64,000 nucleotides of DNA, taken from assembly GCF_900114185.1 (NCBI RefSeq), contig NZ_FOSE01000005.1, positions 62,001 through 126,000 on the forward strand, written 5' to 3'. Within the stretch, counting starts at the first letter, position 1, and the number at the start of each line of letters is the position of its first letter. Source of the DNA: Cellulomonas sp. KH9 (lineage in GTDB: Bacteria > Actinomycetota > Actinomycetes > Actinomycetales > Cellulomonadaceae). The translations under genes and the position numbers were made by a program. A model generated the notes under the pieces. The model did no database searches. It was given only the letters and a program-made list of their open reading frames with translations, and was not told the origin of the DNA. Of this stretch, positions 33,094 to 41,071 are shown piece by piece.

Positions 33094-33106
33094 CCGAAAC
33101 GATTGG
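33094..33106 (-). promoter_or_regulatory. LacI-like half-operator upstream of the Cip1-like gene
   Basis: CCGAAACGATTGG on the top strand lies 71 bp upstream of the Cip1-like gene (which reads on the minus strand). It resembles the motifs at 36255, 37634 and 42386 in front of the other secreted polysaccharide enzymes. See the linked finding. The sequence is AT-rich relative to its surroundings. Confidence 0.45.
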
Positions 33107-33162
33107 CCGCCGCAAACCCGTGGTGCCGGCGGGCCGGCGCCCGAGCGGCGCCGGCCGGTCCG

Positions 33163-33585
33163 TCAGGACGACCAGGGCACCTCGAGGTCGAGGACCCACG
33201 TGACGCCGACGCGGTCGGTGAGCATCCCGTACAGCGGCGACCAGGCGGCCGCGGCGAGCGGGACGCGGACGTCGGCACCCGCGGCCAGCGCGTCCCAGTA
33301 GCCCCGCAGCTCGTCGGCGTCGGTGCCGCGCACGGAGACGTAGACCGGGTTGGCGCCGGGCTCGTACGCGGTGTGCGCGGGCACGTCGTAGGCCATGACG
33401 CGGAACCCGGCGGGCGAGGCGACCTGGCCCCACATGACCTGGTCGGCCTCGGCCGGGTCGGTGACGGCGCCTGCCTGGGCGTACGTGACGGCGGTGACGT
33501 CACCGCCGAAGACGCCGCGGTACAGCTCGAGCGCCTCGGCGGCCCGGCCGCGGAAGTTCAGGTGGGTCGTGGTGGTGATGGTCAT
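33163..33585 (-). CDS. PhnB-like VOC-family protein
   Basis: The 140-residue protein has the PhnB/glyoxalase-like fold: THLNFRGRAAEALELYRGVF, then VMWGQVASPAGFRVMAYDVP, ADELRGYWDALAAGADVRVP and the closing YGMLTDRVGVTWVLDLEVP. The Phn-type subfamily generally lacks a proven enzyme activity. The gene diverges from a WYL-domain regulator with a 99-bp shared promoter region holding clear inverted repeats. The pair VOC-WYL is common in actinobacteria, and the regulator probably controls this gene. Confidence 0.87.
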   Translation of the reverse strand: MTITTTTHLNFRGRAAEALELYRGVFGGDVTAVTYAQAGAVTDPAEADQVMWGQVASPAGFRVMAYDVPAHTAYEPGANPVYVSVRGTDADELRGYWDALAAGADVRVPLAAAAWSPLYGMLTDRVGVTWVLDLEVPWSS

Positions 33586-33631
33586 GGTGGCTCCTCGTGG
33601 TGACGTGCCGGGACCGTCCCGACACCCCGAC

Positions 33632-33665
33632 GATGCCGGGGCATCAGGTCAGGTTCGGTCCTGAT
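33632..33665. promoter_or_regulatory. Overlapping inverted repeats between VOC and WYL genes
   Basis: GATGCC-GG-GGCATC (33632-33645) is a perfect 6-bp palindrome. It overlaps ATCAGG (33643-33648), which pairs with CCTGAT (33660-33665) across an 11-bp centre. Both lie between the divergent VOC start (33585) and the WYL regulator start (33685). They are good candidates for binding by the WYL/DeoR-type regulator and its autoregulation. Confidence 0.5.
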
Positions 33666-33684
33666 ACGCGGCTAGGTTGGCGGC

Positions 33685-34740
33685 ATGAGCACGTCGGGCA
33701 CCACGACGGCACGGCTGCTGCGCCTGCTGTCGCTCCTGCAGACGCCGCGGGACTGGCCGGGGCCGGCGCTCGCGGGCCGGCTCGGGATCAGCGAGCGGAC
33801 GGTCCGCCGCGACGTGGAGCGGCTGCGCGCGATGGGCTACCGGATCCACGCGGACCGCGGCTCGGCCGGCGGGTACCGCCTCGAGGCCGGCGCCGAGCTG
33901 CCGCCGCTGCTGCTCGACGAGGACCAGGTGACCGCCGTCGCGGTCGCGCTGCAGGCCGCGCCGCTGCTCGGTACCGACCTCGACGAGGCCGCCGAGCGCG
34001 CACTCGGCACGATCCGCCGCGTCATGCCGCCACGGCTGCGACGCCGCGCCGAGGCTCTGCGCTTCGAGACCGCCCCGGACGCCACGCGCCCGACCGGCCC
34101 CGTCGCGGCGGACGTGCTCCTGGCCCTGTCGGCCGCCGTCCGCACCCGGGAGGTGCTGCGCTTCGACTACGCGGGCGACTCCGCCGACCACGGACCCGTA
34201 CCGGACCGCGCCGGCACGGGCCCTGCACGCCCGGCAGCGCCGCGCCGCACCGAGCCGCACCACCTCGTCGCCGCCCGCGGCCGCTGGTACCTCGTCGCGT
34301 GGGACCTGGACCGCGCGGACTGGCGGGTGTTCCGCGTCGACCGGATGACGCCCCGTACGCCCACCGGCCCCCGGTTCGCGCCGCGCCCCGTGCCCGGCGG
34401 CGACGTGCGCGCCCTGCTCGCGGCACGGTTCACGGGGGCGACGTCGGGCAGCGCGTGGCCGTGCCGCGGCTCCGTCGTGCTCGACCTGCCCGCCGGTGAC
34501 GTCGCCCCGTTCGCCGGCGACGGCGTCGTCGAGGACCTCGGCGACGGACGCTGCCGGCTGGAGTCCGGGTCGTGGTCCTGGGCCGCGCTGGCGGCGGCCC
34601 TCGGACGGTTCGACGCCGACGTGCGCGTCGAGGGCCCGGACGAGCTGCGCGCCGCGTTCGCGCGCCTCGCCCGGCGGTACGCGGACGCGGCGGCCCCACC
34701 GCCCACCCCCGGGCGCACGCACGCCCTGAGCGAACGCTGA
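33685..34740 (+). CDS. WYL-domain (YafY-type) transcriptional regulator
   Basis: The 351-residue protein has an N-terminal DeoR-type winged helix (TARLLRLLSLLQTPRDWPGP, then ALAGRLGISERTVRRDVER and GYRIHADRGSAGGYRLEAG). It then has a WYL domain with AARGRWYLVAWDLDRADWRV and FRVDRMTPRTPTG. WYL domains sense nucleotides or small metabolites. The C-terminal part is the WYL-extension (LRAAFARLARRY). It is divergent from the VOC gene, and the inverted repeats between them are the probable operator. Confidence 0.9.
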   Translation: MSTSGTTTARLLRLLSLLQTPRDWPGPALAGRLGISERTVRRDVERLRAMGYRIHADRGSAGGYRLEAGAELPPLLLDEDQVTAVAVALQAAPLLGTDLDEAAERALGTIRRVMPPRLRRRAEALRFETAPDATRPTGPVAADVLLALSAAVRTREVLRFDYAGDSADHGPVPDRAGTGPARPAAPRRTEPHHLVAARGRWYLVAWDLDRADWRVFRVDRMTPRTPTGPRFAPRPVPGGDVRALLAARFTGATSGSAWPCRGSVVLDLPAGDVAPFAGDGVVEDLGDGRCRLESGSWSWAALAAALGRFDADVRVEGPDELRAAFARLARRYADAAAPPPTPGRTHALSER

Positions 34741-34828
34741 GGAACCGCGCGCGACGCCAGGAATCGGGCAGGAGCAGGGCCGGTTGCAGGGGGGAACCGC
34801 TCCGCCGCTCCGACGAACAGGACCTGCC

Positions 34829-35308
34829 ATGAGCTTCAGCACCTCCAGCGGCACCCGCGGCAAGGGCATGCCCCTCCCTGCGCCCGTCATGCGGCTCGTC
34901 AACCGCCTCGTCGCACGTCGCCTGCGCGCCACCGGCGGCCGCGGCTTCGCCGGCAGGATGAACGCGCTCGTCCTCACCACGGTCGGCGCCCGCAGCGGCG
35001 AGGAGCGCACCGTGCCGGTCGCGTGGTTCCCCGGCGACGACGGCACGTGGCTCGTCGTCGCGTCCGCCGGCGGCGACGCGCGCAACCCCGCGTGGTTCCA
35101 CAACATCGCCGCCCACCCCGACCGGGTGCGCATCGAGGTCGACCGGCAGCACGTCGGCGTCACCGCCGAGCAGCTCCACGGTGAGGAGCGCGCGCAGGCC
35201 TGGGCGGGCATCGTCGCCGCCGCGCCGGGCTTCGCGGACTACGCCGCCGCGACCGACCGCGAGATCCCGGTCGTGCGGCTGGCACCGCGCACCAGGTCGG
35301 CGGCCTGA
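34829..35308 (+). CDS. Deazaflavin-dependent nitroreductase-like protein
   Basis: The 159-residue protein begins MSFSTSSGTRGKGMPLPAPV at ATG 34829. It carries TTVGARSGEERTVPVAWFPG and SAGGDARNPAWFHNIAAHPD, the split-barrel pattern of the F420-dependent Ddn/nitroreductase family. The family binds deazaflavin F420 and reduces quinones or nitro compounds, but which activity this copy has is not visible. It follows the WYL regulator and stands alone. Confidence 0.85.
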   Translation: MSFSTSSGTRGKGMPLPAPVMRLVNRLVARRLRATGGRGFAGRMNALVLTTVGARSGEERTVPVAWFPGDDGTWLVVASAGGDARNPAWFHNIAAHPDRVRIEVDRQHVGVTAEQLHGEERAQAWAGIVAAAPGFADYAAATDREIPVVRLAPRTRSAA

Positions 35309-35412
35309 CGACACCGGACGGCCCGGCGGCCTGCGGCGTCGCGACCGCCCGGTGGCGCTCGTCCACGCGTGCCGACAGCATCGGTCGTGTCCCTGAGAGC
35401 ACGGGAGGACGC

Positions 35413-35790
35413 ATGAGCACCTGGGCACCCGACGACCTGGCACGTCTCGGCGACGCGGAGGAGCTGCAGCTCGCGTCGTACCGTCCCGACGGCAGCCTGC
35501 GGCCGTACGTGACGATCTGGTGCGCGCGCACGGGCGACGACCTGTACGTGCGCTCGGCGTACGGCCCGACCAACGGCTGGTTCCGTCGCGCGCGGGCGTC
35601 GGGGAGCGGGCGGGTCCGCGCCGACGGCGTCGAGAAGGACGTGACGTTCGAACCGGCGCCGCCCGACGTGCACGCGGACCTCGACGCCGCCTACCACGCC
35701 AAGTACGACGCGCACGGGCCGGCGATCGTCGGCACGGTCGTCGGGCCGCAGGTGGTCGACGTGACGCTGCGGGTCGTGCCGCGCGACTGA
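35413..35790 (+). CDS. DUF2255 family protein
   Basis: The 125-residue protein starts at ATG 35413. The pattern [40 protein letters not shown] and [11 protein letters not shown] is DUF2255, a small flavin-reductase-like split barrel. The fold and the neighbouring nitroreductase-like gene 105 bp upstream suggest a cofactor-linked redox role, but no member has a proven reaction. It ends 46 bp before a convergent TusA-like gene. Confidence 0.82.
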   Translation: MSTWAPDDLARLGDAEELQLASYRPDGSLRPYVTIWCARTGDDLYVRSAYGPTNGWFRRARASGSGRVRADGVEKDVTFEPAPPDVHADLDAAYHAKYDAHGPAIVGTVVGPQVVDVTLRVVPRD

Positions 35791-35836
35791 CCCGACCGGG
35801 CGCGCGGCTGCTCGGACGCGGCTGCTCGGCGTGCGG

Positions 35837-36130
35837 TCAGGCGTCGCGCGGGCCCGCGTGCCAGGGGTTCCGCTCGTCGGTCGCCGCCGGTCGCGACGCG
35901 ACCGCCACGGCGTACGTGGGCCGGGCCCGGCCCTCGACGGTGCCGAGGTACGTGTGGCCGGTCATGTGGCACCAGACGGGCAGGTCGATGGGGGCCACGG
36001 GGTCGTCGGTCACCAGGTGCACGACCGCACCGGCGGGCAGCGTCGCCACGCGGTCCCGCAGCAGCAGCAGGAGCCGCGCGCACCCGAGGTCGCCGCCGTC
36101 GATGGTCAGCACGTCCCCCGAGTCGGCCAC
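35837..36130 (-). CDS. TusA-like sulfurtransferase family protein
   Basis: The 97-residue protein starts at GTG 36130. It has [20 protein letters not shown], which places a Cys at the TusA active-site position (G-D-x-x-C), then [21 protein letters not shown] and [14 protein letters not shown]. The Pro normally following the cysteine is replaced by Ala. TusA proteins carry sulfur to tRNA or molybdenum cofactor, but this branch is not proven to do so. It is alone and ends convergently with the DUF2255 gene. The upstream 307 bp belong to the xylanase promoter. Confidence 0.72.
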   Translation of the reverse strand: MADSGDVLTIDGGDLGCARLLLLLRDRVATLPAGAVVHLVTDDPVAPIDLPVWCHMTGHTYLGTVEGRARPTYAVAVASRPAATDERNPWHAGPRDA

Positions 36131-36254
36131 GGGCGCGAGCGTACCCGGCACCGGACGACCGCCCTGGTCGGGCGGCTGTGCGACCCAGCACCCGAAACTT
36201 GCGCGCGCTGCTCCGCCTCCCGAGCGCTCCATGAGACGAGCAGCGGGTGAAGGA

Positions 36255-36268
36255 CGTAAACGATTAAC
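36255..36268 (+). promoter_or_regulatory. LacI-like half-operator before the GH11 xylanase gene
   Basis: CGTAAACGATTAAC lies 170 bp before the xylanase ATG. It shares AAACGATT with the motif at 33094 and differs at one base from AAACGGTT at 37637 and 42386. A LacI/XylR-type repressor is a plausible binder. Confidence 0.45.
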
Positions 36269-36314
36269 CGCCCGGATTCCCCGTGAGGGGTCACGCTCCC
36301 ACGCTGCAGACTGC

Positions 36315-36332
36315 GTCGATAACGGTATCGAC
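36315..36332. promoter_or_regulatory. 18-bp perfect inverted repeat in the xylanase promoter
   Basis: GTCGATA and TATCGAC flank ACGG, giving an 18-bp operator-like palindrome 106 bp before the ATG. The arms are AT-containing and exact, unlike random GC-rich hairpins in the region. A second factor besides the AAACG binder may act here. Confidence 0.5.
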
Positions 36333-36437
36333 CGGCTCGTACCGGTCGAACCGCCGTGGCAGGTTCAGCGGGCCCCGCGAGGGAGCGCGGTCCGCCCCGC
36401 CTGGCACCTCCACCCTCACGTACTGGAGCGCCTCCTG

Positions 36438-37484
36438 ATGACCGACACTTTCGCCCCCGTCCGTCCCTCCCGGCGCCGCTCACTGCGCGCCGCCCTCGGC
36501 AGCGTCGCCGTCGGCGCACTCATGGCCGGCACCGTCGCGCTGGCGACGCCCGCCTCCGCGCTGGACGTCAACAGCAACCAGACCGGCACCAACGGCGGCT
36601 ACTGGTTCTCGTTCTGGACCGACAGCCCCGGCACGGTCTCCGCGTCGCTGGGCAACGGCGGCCAGTACTCCACGAGCTGGCGCAACACCGGCAACTTCGT
36701 GATCGGCAAGGGCTGGTCCACCGGCACCGGCCGCGCCGTGTCCTACTCCGGCCAGTTCAACCCCTCCGGCAACGCCTACCTGACGCTCTACGGCTGGACC
36801 AACGGGCCGCTGGTCGAGTACTACATCGTCGACTCGTGGGGCACCTACCGGCCCACCGGCACCTTCAAGGGCACCGTCACCTCCGACGGCGGCACGTACG
36901 ACATCTACGAGACGACGCGCGTCAACGCCCCGTCGATCGAGGGCAACTCCTCGACGTTCAAGCAGTTCTGGTCGGTGCGGCAGTCCAAGCGCGTCGGCGG
37001 CACCATCACCGCCCAGAACCACTTCAACGCGTGGGCGTCCAAGGGCATGCAGCTCGGCCGGCAGAACTACCAGATCATGGCCACCGAGGGGTACCAGTCC
37101 TCCGGCTCGTCCAACATCACGGTCTCCGAGGGCACCGCCGGCGGCGGCGGCAACAACGGCGGGGGCGACAACGGCGGCGGCAACACCGGCGGCGGCGGCA
37201 ACACCGGCGGCAACAACAGCGGCAGCAACACGAACAACGGCTGCACGGTGAGCTGGACGCGGGGCGAGGAGTGGGGCGACCGCTTCAACGTCACCTACAC
37301 CGTGTCCGGTCGGTCGAGCTGGTCCGTGACGGTGTACCCCAACACCGGGCAGTCGATCCAGAGCGCGTGGGGTGCCAACCGCAACGGCAACACCTTCACG
37401 TCCTCGGGCTCGAACAGCTTCGGCGTCACGTACTACAAGGGCTCGAACAACATCAACTACATCCCCTGGGGCATCTGCTCCTAG
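36438..37484 (+). CDS. Secreted GH11 endo-1,4-beta-xylanase with C-terminal CBM2
   Basis: The 348-residue enzyme cuts beta-1,4-xylan outside the cell. The Arg-rich N-terminus ([11 protein letters not shown]) and signal peptide run to ATPASA about residue 41. Residues 43-232 form the GH11 barrel; the nucleophile is Glu127 in [10 protein letters not shown] and the acid/base is Glu217 in [11 protein letters not shown] Gly/Asn-rich linker (233-268) leads to a CBM2 (Cys269 to Cys347, [12 protein letters not shown]) that binds xylan-type surfaces. Most of the GH11 domain is nucleotide-identical to the next gene. Upstream operator-like motifs suggest repression in the absence of xylan products. Confidence 0.96.
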   Translation: MTDTFAPVRPSRRRSLRAALGSVAVGALMAGTVALATPASALDVNSNQTGTNGGYWFSFWTDSPGTVSASLGNGGQYSTSWRNTGNFVIGKGWSTGTGRAVSYSGQFNPSGNAYLTLYGWTNGPLVEYYIVDSWGTYRPTGTFKGTVTSDGGTYDIYETTRVNAPSIEGNSSTFKQFWSVRQSKRVGGTITAQNHFNAWASKGMQLGRQNYQIMATEGYQSSGSSNITVSEGTAGGGGNNGGGDNGGGNTGGGGNTGGNNSGSNTNNGCTVSWTRGEEWGDRFNVTYTVSGRSSWSVTVYPNTGQSIQSAWGANRNGNTFTSSGSNSFGVTYYKGSNNINYIPWGICS

Positions 37485-37490
37485 CACCGT

Positions 37491-37520
37491 CGGTCGGGAC
37501 CGGGTGACCGGTCCCGACCG
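37491..37520 (+). terminator. Terminator hairpin after the first xylanase gene
   Basis: CGGTCGGGACCGG (37491-37503) and CCGGTCCCGACCG (37508-37520) form a perfect 13-bp stem with a GTGA loop, six bases after the stop codon. It separates the first xylanase from the next operator region, so the two xylanase genes are probably transcribed separately. Confidence 0.7.
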
Positions 37521-37613
37521 CACCGGACGCACCACGGCGCCCGTCGCGACGCGAGGAGACCTCCGTGTCGTGGCGGGCGTCGCCGCGTCCGCGCACCGGG
37601 ACCGGCGACACCC

Positions 37614-37645
37614 TTTCGGGCTGAACCCCGAAACCTAAACGGTTC
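37614..37645. promoter_or_regulatory. Operator-like sites before the second xylanase gene
   Basis: TTTCGGG (37614-37620) and CCCGAAA (37627-37633) form an inverted repeat around CTGAAC. It is immediately followed by CCTAAACGGTTC (37634-37645), 178 bp upstream of the ATG. The second element matches the motifs at 36255, 33094 and 42386. The pair probably forms the binding site of one regulator or two neighbouring ones. Confidence 0.5.
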
Positions 37646-37822
37646 TGATCCTCTCCACGCCTGTCACCTGCGGTTCCGCAGGATCCACACTGGCCGGACC
37701 CGGTGCTGCGACGCCCACCAGCCGCGCCCGTGCGCACCCGGGACGTGCGTCGACGAGCGCCACCTCCACCCCGTCGGCCGCCCCGCACCCGCTCTCCCCG
37801 TGCTGCAACGAAGGAGCCCCTG

Positions 37823-39856
37823 ATGCTCGACACCCTCGCAACGGCCGGGCCGGCCCGGAAGGGTCGCCGCACCGCGCGCGCCCTCCTGGGCGCGCTCGCC
37901 ACCGCGGTGCTCGCCGCCGGAGGTGTGGCCGCGGCCGCACCCGCGACGGCAGCCACCGTCACCACCAACCAGACCGGCACCAGCGGCGGCTACTGGTTCT
38001 CGTTCTGGACCGACAGCCCCGGCACCGTCTCGTCCGGCATGAACGACGGCGGCAACTACACGACGCAGTGGCAGAACACGGGCAACTTCGTCATCGGCAA
38101 GGGGTGGCAGACCGGCACCGGCCGTGCCGTGTCCTACTCCGGCCAGTTCAACCCCTCCGGCAACGCCTACCTGACGCTCTACGGCTGGACCAACGGGCCG
38201 CTGGTCGAGTACTACATCGTCGACTCGTGGGGCACCTACCGGCCCACCGGCACCTTCAAGGGCACCGTCACCTCCGACGGCGGCACGTACGACATCTACG
38301 AGACGACGCGCGTCAACGCCCCGTCGATCGAGGGTGACAGCTCGACGTTCAAGCAGTTCTGGTCGGTGCGGCAGTCCAAGCGCGTCGGCGGCACCATCAC
38401 CGCCCAGAACCACTTCAACGCGTGGGCGTCCAAGGGCATGCAGCTCGGCCGGCAGAACTACCAGATCATGGCCACCGAGGGGTACCAGTCCTCCGGCTCG
38501 TCCAACATCACGGTGTCCGAGGGCAGCGGCGGGAACACGGGCGGCAACACCGGTGGCAACACGGGTGGCAACACCGGTGGGAACACCGGCGGCGGGACGT
38601 CCAGCGGCTGCACGGTCACGGCGACGAAGGCCGAGTCCTGGTCCGACCGCTTCAACGTCACCTACACCGTCTCCGGTGCGTCGAGCTGGTCGGTCACCGT
38701 CAACCCCGGCTCGGGCCAGTCGATCCAGAACTCCTGGAACGCCACCCGCTCCGGCAACACGTTCACGTCGGCCGGCAACAACAGCTTCGGCGTGACGTAC
38801 TACTCCGGCGGCAACAGCAGCACCCCGTCGGCCACCTGCACGGCGGCCGGGGGCAGCACCGGCGGGAACACCGGTGGCAACACGGGTGGCAACACGGGTG
38901 GGAACACCGGCGGGAACACCGGCGGGAACACGGGCGGCAACACCGGCGGCGGCACGCCGCAGAACTGCTCCGCCGGGTACGTCGCCCTGACGTTCGACGA
39001 CGGCCCCAACTCGGGCACGACCAACCAGATCATCAGCGCGCTCAAGGCCGCGAACGCGACCGCCACCGTCTTCCCGACGGGCTCCAACGCGCAGAGCAAC
39101 GCCTCCCTCATGCAGGCCTACAAGAACGCCGGCCTGCAGATCGGCAACCACAGCTGGGACCACCCGCACCTGGTGAACATGAGCCAGAGCGACGTCCAGT
39201 CGCAGCTGTCGCGCACGCAGCAGGCGATCCAGAGCACCGCCGGCGTCACGCCGACGGTCTTCCGGCCGCCGTACGGCGAGGTCAACGGCACCGTCAACAA
39301 CGTCGCCGCTGGTCTCGGCCTGCGCGTCGTGACGTGGGACGTCGACTCGAACGACTGGAACAACGCGTCGTCGTCGAGCATCCGCCAGGCCGCCTCGCGC
39401 CTGACGAACGGCCAGACGATCCTCATGCACGACTGGCCGGCGGCCACCGTGCAGGCGCTGCCCGGCATCCTGCAGGACCTGCAGTCGCGCAACCTGTGCA
39501 CCGGGCACATCTCGGCCTCGACGGGCCGGGCGGTCGCCCCGACCGGGACGTCGACCGGCGGTGACACCGGCGGCAACACGGGGGGGAACACCGGTGGCAA
39601 CACCGGTGGCGCCTGCACCGTGACGGCGACGAAGGCCGAGTCGTGGTCCGACCGTTTCAACGTCACCTACACGGTGTCCGGCGCCTCGAGCTGGTCGGTC
39701 ACGGTCAACCCCGGCTCGGGCCAGTCGATCCAGAACGCCTGGAACGCCACCCGCTCGGGCAACACGTTCACGTCGTCCGGCAGCAACAGCTTCGGCGTGA
39801 CGTACTACTCCGGCGGCAACAGCAGCACCCCGTCGGCCACCTGCACGGCACGCTGA
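37823..39856 (+). CDS. Secreted bifunctional GH11 xylanase - CE4 deacetylase with two CBM2 modules
   Basis: The 677-residue enzyme is modular. Signal peptide 1-43; GH11 45-233 with nucleophile Glu129 and acid/base Glu219; GGNT linker; CBM2 263-339; linker 342-378; NodB-type deacetylase 383-560; linker; second CBM2 598-674. The deacetylase has TFDDGPN (Asp392, Asp393), GNHSWDHPH (His443, His447), RPPYG and LMHDW (His536), all five family motifs intact. It therefore cuts xylan and removes acetyl groups. The order equals Cellulomonas fimi xylanase D. ATG 37823 follows AAGGAG. The two CBM2 modules are close copies of each other. Confidence 0.96.
   Translation: MLDTLATAGPARKGRRTARALLGALATAVLAAGGVAAAAPATAATVTTNQTGTSGGYWFSFWTDSPGTVSSGMNDGGNYTTQWQNTGNFVIGKGWQTGTGRAVSYSGQFNPSGNAYLTLYGWTNGPLVEYYIVDSWGTYRPTGTFKGTVTSDGGTYDIYETTRVNAPSIEGDSSTFKQFWSVRQSKRVGGTITAQNHFNAWASKGMQLGRQNYQIMATEGYQSSGSSNITVSEGSGGNTGGNTGGNTGGNTGGNTGGGTSSGCTVTATKAESWSDRFNVTYTVSGASSWSVTVNPGSGQSIQNSWNATRSGNTFTSAGNNSFGVTYYSGGNSSTPSATCTAAGGSTGGNTGGNTGGNTGGNTGGNTGGNTGGNTGGGTPQNCSAGYVALTFDDGPNSGTTNQIISALKAANATATVFPTGSNAQSNASLMQAYKNAGLQIGNHSWDHPHLVNMSQSDVQSQLSRTQQAIQSTAGVTPTVFRPPYGEVNGTVNNVAAGLGLRVVTWDVDSNDWNNASSSSIRQAASRLTNGQTILMHDWPAATVQALPGILQDLQSRNLCTGHISASTGRAVAPTGTSTGGDTGGNTGGNTGGNTGGACTVTATKAESWSDRFNVTYTVSGASSWSVTVNPGSGQSIQNAWNATRSGNTFTSSGSNSFGVTYYSGGNSSTPSATCTAR
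38521..38601 (+). repeat. Gly/Asn/Thr linker repeat (first)
   Basis: In the reading frame this encodes [16 protein letters not shown] units of four residues (12 bp: GGCAACACCGGT and variants). It is a flexible spacer between the GH11 and CBM2 modules. The DNA repeats are imperfect and could change length by slippage. Confidence 0.8.
38857..38955 (+). repeat. Gly/Asn/Thr linker repeat (second)
   Basis: A longer run of the GGNT-type 12-bp unit joins the first CBM2 to the deacetylase domain. Third-base changes between GGT, GGC and GGG show moderate divergence. Confidence 0.8.
39560..39612 (+). repeat. Gly/Asn/Thr linker repeat (third)
   Basis: Four further GGNT/GGDT units connect the deacetylase to the last CBM2. 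All three linkers share the unit, so they likely arose together by module duplication. Confidence 0.75.
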
Positions 39857-39872
39857 CGACGCACCGCACCGA

Positions 39873-39906
39873 CCGGGCCGCCCTCCCACCGCGGAGGGCG
39901 GCCCGG
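39873..39906 (+). terminator. Terminator hairpin after the second xylanase gene
   Basis: CCGGGCCGCCCTCC (39873-39886) and GGAGGGCGGCCCGG (39893-39906) form a perfect 14-bp stem around CACCGC. It is 17 bp past the stop codon, a strong rho-independent-like signal without a U tract. Confidence 0.68.
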
Positions 39907-39960
39907 CCCACGCCAACCCGCGCCCCCACCGGCCCACCGGCCCGCCGTCCCACCCACCGC

Positions 39961-40115
39961 TGACCACTGGTCAGTTGGGGGCCCGGAACGGCCGGCACCA
40001 CCTCCCAACTGACCAGTGGTCACAGCCGGGGCGACCCAACTGACCAGTGGTCACAGCCGGGCCGACCCAACTGACCAGTGGTCACAGCCAGGCCGACCCA
40101 ACTGACCAGTGGTCA
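39961..40115. repeat. Palindromic repeat array: one inverted plus four direct copies in 31-bp phase
   Basis: The 19-mer CCCAACTGACCAGTGGTCA occurs at 40004, 40035, 40066 and 40097, exactly 31 bp apart. Its full reverse complement is at 39961-39979. The core TGACCA-N-TGGTCA is a 13-bp palindrome. The 12 bp between copies are also nearly identical (CAGCC(G/A)GG(G/C)CGA), so the array is a tandem repeat of a 31-bp unit. Copy one pairs with the first direct copy as a 19-bp hairpin with a 24-base loop. Likely a multi-site operator or binding array; see the finding. Confidence 0.9.
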
Positions 40116-40194
40116 CCAATGGCCGGCCCACGCACCTGCCTCGACCGGTCGATATCACCGGGACCCGATGCACCGCCGCCGCTACCGTCGGCGG

Positions 40195-40995
40195 ATGGAC
40201 CAGCGGACGCTCGACGCGCGCATCCAGCGCTACTACGGCGGGGACTTCGACGAGGCTGCACGGCTGACCACGGGAGCCGTCGGCCGCGCCGAGCTCGCAC
40301 GCGTCCGCGAGGTCGTGAGCGCTCACCTCTCTCCGGGGTCCCGCGTGCTCGACGTGGGTGGCGGCGCCGGGGCGCACGCGACGTGGCTCGCCGCTGCCGG
40401 GCACGCCGTCACCCTCGTCGACCCGGTGCCGTCCCACGTGGAGTCCGCCCGCACGGTCGGCACGTTCACGGCCGAGCTGGGCGACGCCCGCGCGCTGGTC
40501 GCCGACGACGCGTCCTACGACGCCGTCCTGCTCGCCGGCCCCCTGTGCCACCTGGTCACGCGAGAGGAGAGGGTGCGCGCGCTGCGCGAGGCGGCTCGCG
40601 TCCTGCGTCCGGGCGGGTCGGTGTTCGCGGTCGGGATCTCGCGGACGATCGCTGCGCTCGACGCCGTGCTGCGACGCCGGTTCACCGGCCTGCCCGGGCC
40701 CGCGCTGGTCCACCTGCTCGAGACCGGTGAGGTGCTCGACGAGATCCGGAACCCCGAGGGCGAGTTCCCCGGCGGCCACTTCCACACGGGTGCCGAGCTC
40801 GTCGACGAGCTCGGCGCAGCGGGGTTCCGCGACGCGTGGGTCACGGGCCTGGAAGGCCCGGCGAGCCTCGCGCTCGAGCTCTCCGCACCTGACGACGACG
40901 TGGTGGACGCCGCGCTGCTGCTCGCACGACGAGCCGAGGGCGACCGCGGGGCCGCCGACGTCTCGAGCCACCTGCTCGGCATCGCCACCCGCTGA
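40195..40995 (+). CDS. Class I SAM-dependent methyltransferase
   Basis: The 266-residue protein has the SAM-binding motifs SRVLDVGGGAGAHATWLA (motif I, about residues 50-66) and LVDPVPSHVE, then the motif-IV-like DAVLLAGPLCHLV. It matches the UbiE/BcoR-like class with an N-terminal helical part RIQRYYGGDFDEAARLT. The methyl acceptor is unknown. ATG 40195 is used; the open frame upstream covers the palindrome array and is not convincing. It is the first gene after the array and so a possible target of it. Confidence 0.86.
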   Translation: MDQRTLDARIQRYYGGDFDEAARLTTGAVGRAELARVREVVSAHLSPGSRVLDVGGGAGAHATWLAAAGHAVTLVDPVPSHVESARTVGTFTAELGDARALVADDASYDAVLLAGPLCHLVTREERVRALREAARVLRPGGSVFAVGISRTIAALDAVLRRRFTGLPGPALVHLLETGEVLDEIRNPEGEFPGGHFHTGAELVDELGAAGFRDAWVTGLEGPASLALELSAPDDDVVDAALLLARRAEGDRGAADVSSHLLGIATR

Positions 40996-41071
40996 CGGCG
41001 GCACCCGGTCGGCCCGGCCGTGCGCCCCCGTTCCGCGCTACCGTCGCACCAGCCACCGGGAGGACCCCGCG

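Larger units (their letters stand above)
36131..36437 (+). promoter_or_regulatory. Promoter region of the first GH11 xylanase gene
   Basis: This 307-bp stretch has no gene. It is richer in A and T than its surroundings (for example CGTAAACGATTAAC at 36255-36268, like the operator motif seen before three other CAZyme genes). A second element, GTCGATA-ACGG-TATCGAC at 36315-36332, is a perfect inverted repeat. Both probably control the xylanase. A CCCGAAACTTG stretch at about 36192 could be a third site. Confidence 0.6.
37485..37822 (+). promoter_or_regulatory. Intergenic region between the two xylanase genes
   Basis: The 338-bp gap contains the terminator above, an inverted repeat at 37614-37633 and the AAACGGTT motif at 37634-37645. 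No gene is visible. A normal AAGGAG ribosome binding site (about 37810) precedes the second xylanase ATG. Confidence 0.6.
39857..40194. other. Gene-free region with the terminator and the palindrome array
   Basis: The 338 bp between the bifunctional xylanase and the methyltransferase hold no gene. They contain the terminator above, the 39961-40115 repeat array and a CCGGT-CGATATC-ACCGG inverted repeat at about 40145-40161, close to the methyltransferase start. Confidence 0.75.

Noticed and set aside
37664..39967. 767-codon antisense frame across the xylanase gene
   Set aside because: It mirrors the GGNT linkers as AGVAAG-type repeats and has no domain. The plus strand carries two complete enzyme domains with catalytic residues.
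39961..40115. Possible CRISPR array at the 31-bp repeats
   Set aside because: The links between copies are only 12 bp and nearly identical to each other, the first copy is inverted, and no cas gene is near. It is a tandem repeat, not spacers.
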